Below, piece by piece: positions 5,490 to 7,566 of a stretch of DNA of 7,566 nt. Origin of the DNA: UMGS1696 sp964634795 (GTDB lineage Bacteria > Bacillota > Clostridia > Oscillospirales > CAG-272). The first letter of the stretch is position 1. Each line of letters begins with the position of its first letter. The notes beneath the pieces were generated by a model, which made no database searches, had not been told where the DNA came from, and saw nothing but the letters and a program-made list of their open reading frames with translations. A program made the translations under genes and the position numbers. The stretch lies in assembly GCA_964634795.1 (NCBI GenBank), contig CAZWLL010000072.1:1-7566 (forward strand), written 5' to 3'.

Positions 5490-7029
5490 TCAACGCTACT
5501 GTTTTGTCCGCCAATTTTTTGAGCTGCTTTTGTACAACCTTTTCGCTCTTCTTCGCTTTTGAAACAAAGTCTGTAGAGTTGCTCTCTATCACGGTTTTGA
5601 ATGTGCCGCTGAGGAAGTATCCGCTGACAGCATTCGAGTACGCAAGCGGGAAGCCGTTTCCGAAATGGTCGTGGATTATGTCGAGCATCTGCGCGGATGA
5701 CTGGTCACGGGTATACTTAACCTTAAGTGAAGACTCGTAATATTGCGGCAGCACCTGCGCGTATGTTTCACGGCATAGAACCTCAAGAACTGTGCTTATA
5801 AAGTCCATTCTGGATTCCTGAACGGATATCGGAATGAATCCGAGCTCGGCAGTGTCATGAGTGGATGTCACATAATCCTTTTGCTGTTCGTCAAGCATGG
5901 GATACGGCAGTATCGCAAGATCTACTTCCGAGTCGCGGAAGTTGGCGTTTTCAAGCGAGCCGAGTCTCTGATAACCGATGAAAAGCGAACGTCCCTCAAG
6001 GAAAATATTTTCCGCTGCCAGTTCATCTCCGCTGCCGCCTAAACCTATACCGGTCGCGGTATTGTTGAATATGCCGTTCAGCTTCTCGGTAAGAAGAACC
6101 GATCGCTCATTGTTCAGTATAGATACCGGATATCCGTTTTCGTCTCGTTCGATAAATCCAGGATCACCGCTGATTAACCACGGAATCATCGGTCCCCAGT
6201 ATTCAAATATTGTGTAACCGAACTGGTCATCCTTGGTCATTACAGAGTTACCGTCGAGATCTCTCACAGCGCCGTCTATAAGCGTACGAAACTCATCAAA
6301 TGTCCATTCCCTGTTCAAAACCATTGTATATACATCCTCGGGGTCACCGTAGATGTCTCTGTACATACCCTTGTTCATGATGAGGCAGTGGGAGCATCGA
6401 AGCATGTCTATGAAATAGTCTCCCGCAAGTATGAAACGCATGTCGGAGACGACCGCAATGTCGTTCATAAAGTCGTTATACCACCACGGATTGTCGAAAT
6501 CAAAGTTTGCTCCGGTGTCTATATTGTGAAAAAGTCCTTCGGGAGTCAGCGGCGCAAGACCGTATATATCATTTATTACAACATCAAAAGCAGAGTCACC
6601 TGACTGCAGCAGCTTTCGAATATTCGATGCTACCTGATCGTAGCTGTAGTTGCAGTTTTCATATGCCAAATTAACATTCAGTCGTTCCATAACATCGAGA
6701 TTACGCTGATATGCGGAGTCGGGAGCCACATCACCCGTCAGCTCTTCCGGTCCTTCTATAAGGTAGTTCGATGTTGTGAGAGTGCCGCGCTCGTTTACGG
6801 AGTTATAGATGGTCAGAGTTTCTCCACCGAGGTCTGTGTCCGCAAACGGGTCGACATATCCGTCGTAATACGGGTTCACACTCTCTGTCTCTGTTTCTTC
6901 CGCAGCTGTCTCGGTCGGCGATGCGGCAGGTACCCCGCTTTCGGTTTCCTCTTCGGCGTTCTCCGCGCATGAGAGCAGTGTCTGCGATACGAGCAAAAGC
7001 GCGAGAAACAGTGCCGCTTTTCTTTTCAT
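5479..7029 (-). CDS. Extracellular solute-binding lipoprotein (paralogue 2)
   Basis: 516 aa. The signal peptide and lipobox (LLSC, C21) are identical to paralogue 1, so it should be a surface lipoprotein. An acidic Glu/Thr/Ala linker runs to about residue 60. Family landmarks: LGGETLTIYN near 67-76, NLDVMERLNVNL near 110-121, EWTFDEFRTLIDGA near 241-254, and LAILPYPMLDE at 371-381. The EF-hand-like loop DLDGNSVMTKDD (257-268) aligns with the paralogue's loop but has Asn and Ser at two positions, so calcium binding may be weaker. Ligand unknown, probably a carbohydrate by family. RBS AAGGAGG lies 8 nt before the ATG. The last codons (SGD, stop) fall within an intergenic repeat unit, so the C-terminus may have been reshaped by that repeat. 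A likely promoter is at 7132-7137. No permease or ATPase gene is nearby. Confidence 0.87.
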   Translation of the reverse strand: MKRKAALFLALLLVSQTLLSCAENAEEETESGVPAASPTETAAEETETESVNPYYDGYVDPFADTDLGGETLTIYNSVNERGTLTTSNYLIEGPEELTGDVAPDSAYQRNLDVMERLNVNLAYENCNYSYDQVASNIRKLLQSGDSAFDVVINDIYGLAPLTPEGLFHNIDTGANFDFDNPWWYNDFMNDIAVVSDMRFILAGDYFIDMLRCSHCLIMNKGMYRDIYGDPEDVYTMVLNREWTFDEFRTLIDGAVRDLDGNSVMTKDDQFGYTIFEYWGPMIPWLISGDPGFIERDENGYPVSILNNERSVLLTEKLNGIFNNTATGIGLGGSGDELAAENIFLEGRSLFIGYQRLGSLENANFRDSEVDLAILPYPMLDEQQKDYVTSTHDTAELGFIPISVQESRMDFISTVLEVLCRETYAQVLPQYYESSLKVKYTRDQSSAQMLDIIHDHFGNGFPLAYSNAVSGYFLSGTFKTVIESNSTDFVSKAKKSEKVVQKQLKKLADKTVALSGD

Positions 7030-7081
7030 GGTTCAGTCCTCCTTAGAAAGATTTGAATTTTAAACTTAACGAACGGAATTT
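6953..7081 (-). repeat. Leader + signal-peptide repeat, copy 2
   Basis: Partner of 5144-5272 (128/129). Beyond 7081 the sequence reads TCCGCAGAAAT, which together with the preceding GGAATT resembles half of the 11-bp hairpin of unit B (shared AATTTCCGCA). This leader therefore seems to carry a truncated third copy of the intergenic repeat. Confidence 0.95.
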
Positions 7082-7131
7082 CCGCAGAAATATCATCTTG
7101 CTACGATGTTTCTCCTTTGTGGACTTTCTTC

Positions 7132-7140
7132 ATCATAGCA
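7132..7140 (-). promoter_or_regulatory. Probable extended -10 promoter of lipoprotein 2
   Basis: Minus-strand TGCTATGAT: a TGn motif (7138-7140) plus TATGAT (7132-7137), 5 of 6 to consensus. No good -35 lies at 17 nt; the nearest is CTGAAA at 15 nt. Transcription would begin near 7125, giving a leader of about 95 nt. An imperfect inverted repeat (GAAATATC, 7088-7095, with GATGTTTC, 7105-7112) lies in that leader. Confidence 0.45.
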
Positions 7141-7196
7141 TATTTTATGTTTTTTCAGCATTTTTCTTTTCAGGTATAGCTCAGATATAGCATAAT

Positions 7197-7566
7197 CTAT
7201 TTGATTTTTCCGATCGCATCCACTATGTCTGAAGTAGTATTGATGTCTTCAAAAATATCCACATTAAACATAGGAGACAAAGTACCGCTGTTTTCAGAGT
7301 TCACCGCAAAAAAAGTGGTCGGTGTAGAAGAGATTTCAACGCTCCCTTGGTGCATGATGATATTAGTTTCTCCATCAGGCGCCTGTTTAATGAATAATAT
7401 ATATTCTTTTCCTTCCTCGTAGTGGGGGAATTGGTTTTCTAAGGTATAGCCATTATATGTTCCTCGATATTCCAGAACAGTCAACCTGTCACCCAAAGAA
7501 TCCGTACTATCGTAATAAATATCATTTATCTCCAGAACAATCGGCGTGCGAATTGAACGAATATAG
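7197..7566 (-). CDS. Hypothetical protein, C-terminal part (5' end beyond right edge)
   Basis: I do not recognise this gene. The frame is open from the right edge to TAG at 7197-7199, 122 full codons. A TTG at 7494-7496 could be taken as a start, but the frame continues upstream without a stop (RTPIVLEINDIYYD...), there is no good ribosome binding site before the TTG, and the extra residues read like normal protein. I therefore treat it as a truncated larger gene. Visible features are a beta-rich pattern (IVLEI, GDRLTVLEY), GYTLENQFPHYEEGKEYILFIK, and a final acidic stretch ending DAIGKIK. The 'YEEGKEYILFI' pattern resembles small secreted or lipoprotein domains of Firmicutes, but the N-terminus that would show a signal is missing. 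The region is more AT-rich than its neighbours. No terminator follows. Confidence 0.7.
   Translation of the reverse strand, partial: YIRSIRTPIVLEINDIYYDSTDSLGDRLTVLEYRGTYNGYTLENQFPHYEEGKEYILFIKQAPDGETNIIMHQGSVEISSTPTTFFAVNSENSGTLSPMFNVDIFEDINTTSDIVDAIGKIK

Noticed and set aside
7494..7496. TTG as true start of the right-hand gene
   Set aside because: The frame stays open to the window edge with protein-like residues upstream and there is no ribosome binding site at suitable distance.

Overview
The window looks like a stretch of a gut-type Clostridia chromosome (Firmicutes; possibly an uncultured Oscillospiraceae-like lineage, which is inference). The evidence is strong AAGGAG-type ribosome binding sites, textbook TTGACA-17-TATAAT promoters, acidic lipoprotein linkers after a lipobox, and 'ILPYP'-type solute-binding proteins of a style common in gut Clostridia. 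Every gene I can support lies on the minus strand, so transcription runs from the right edge to the left edge.

From right to left: (1) 7566-7197 is the 3' part of an AT-rich gene of unknown function, cut by the right edge. (2) 7029-5479 and 5220-3754 are two paralogous lipoproteins of the ABC-type extracellular solute-binding kind. Their mature parts have diverged, but their leader, ribosome binding site, signal peptide and lipobox form an almost identical 129-bp block (128/129). (3) The 258-bp gap between them (5221-5478) is filled with structured repeat DNA: two imperfect tandem units, several perfect hairpins, and a repeat copy that overlaps the stop codon of the upstream lipoprotein. (4) A perfect 12-bp hairpin terminator (3718-3744) closes the lipoprotein pair. 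(5) 3621-2770 encodes a TIM-barrel sugar isomerase/epimerase-like protein with its own perfect-consensus promoter and a 17-nt palindrome in its leader. (6) 2606 to the left edge is alaS, alanyl-tRNA synthetase, nearly complete (868 codons seen, only the last few residues missing), also with a perfect-consensus, extended -10 promoter.

The two lipoproteins and the isomerase suggest a small carbohydrate uptake and processing island beside a housekeeping gene. No permease or ATPase gene is in view, so a transport function for the pair is inferred from family resemblance only. The most unusual part is the lipoprotein pair: a conserved 'leader + signal peptide' cassette joined to divergent mature proteins, with its homology ending inside a hairpin arm of the intergenic repeat family. 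This suggests recombination or gene conversion at the structured repeats. I see no CRISPR array, tRNA, rRNA, transposase or phage gene.
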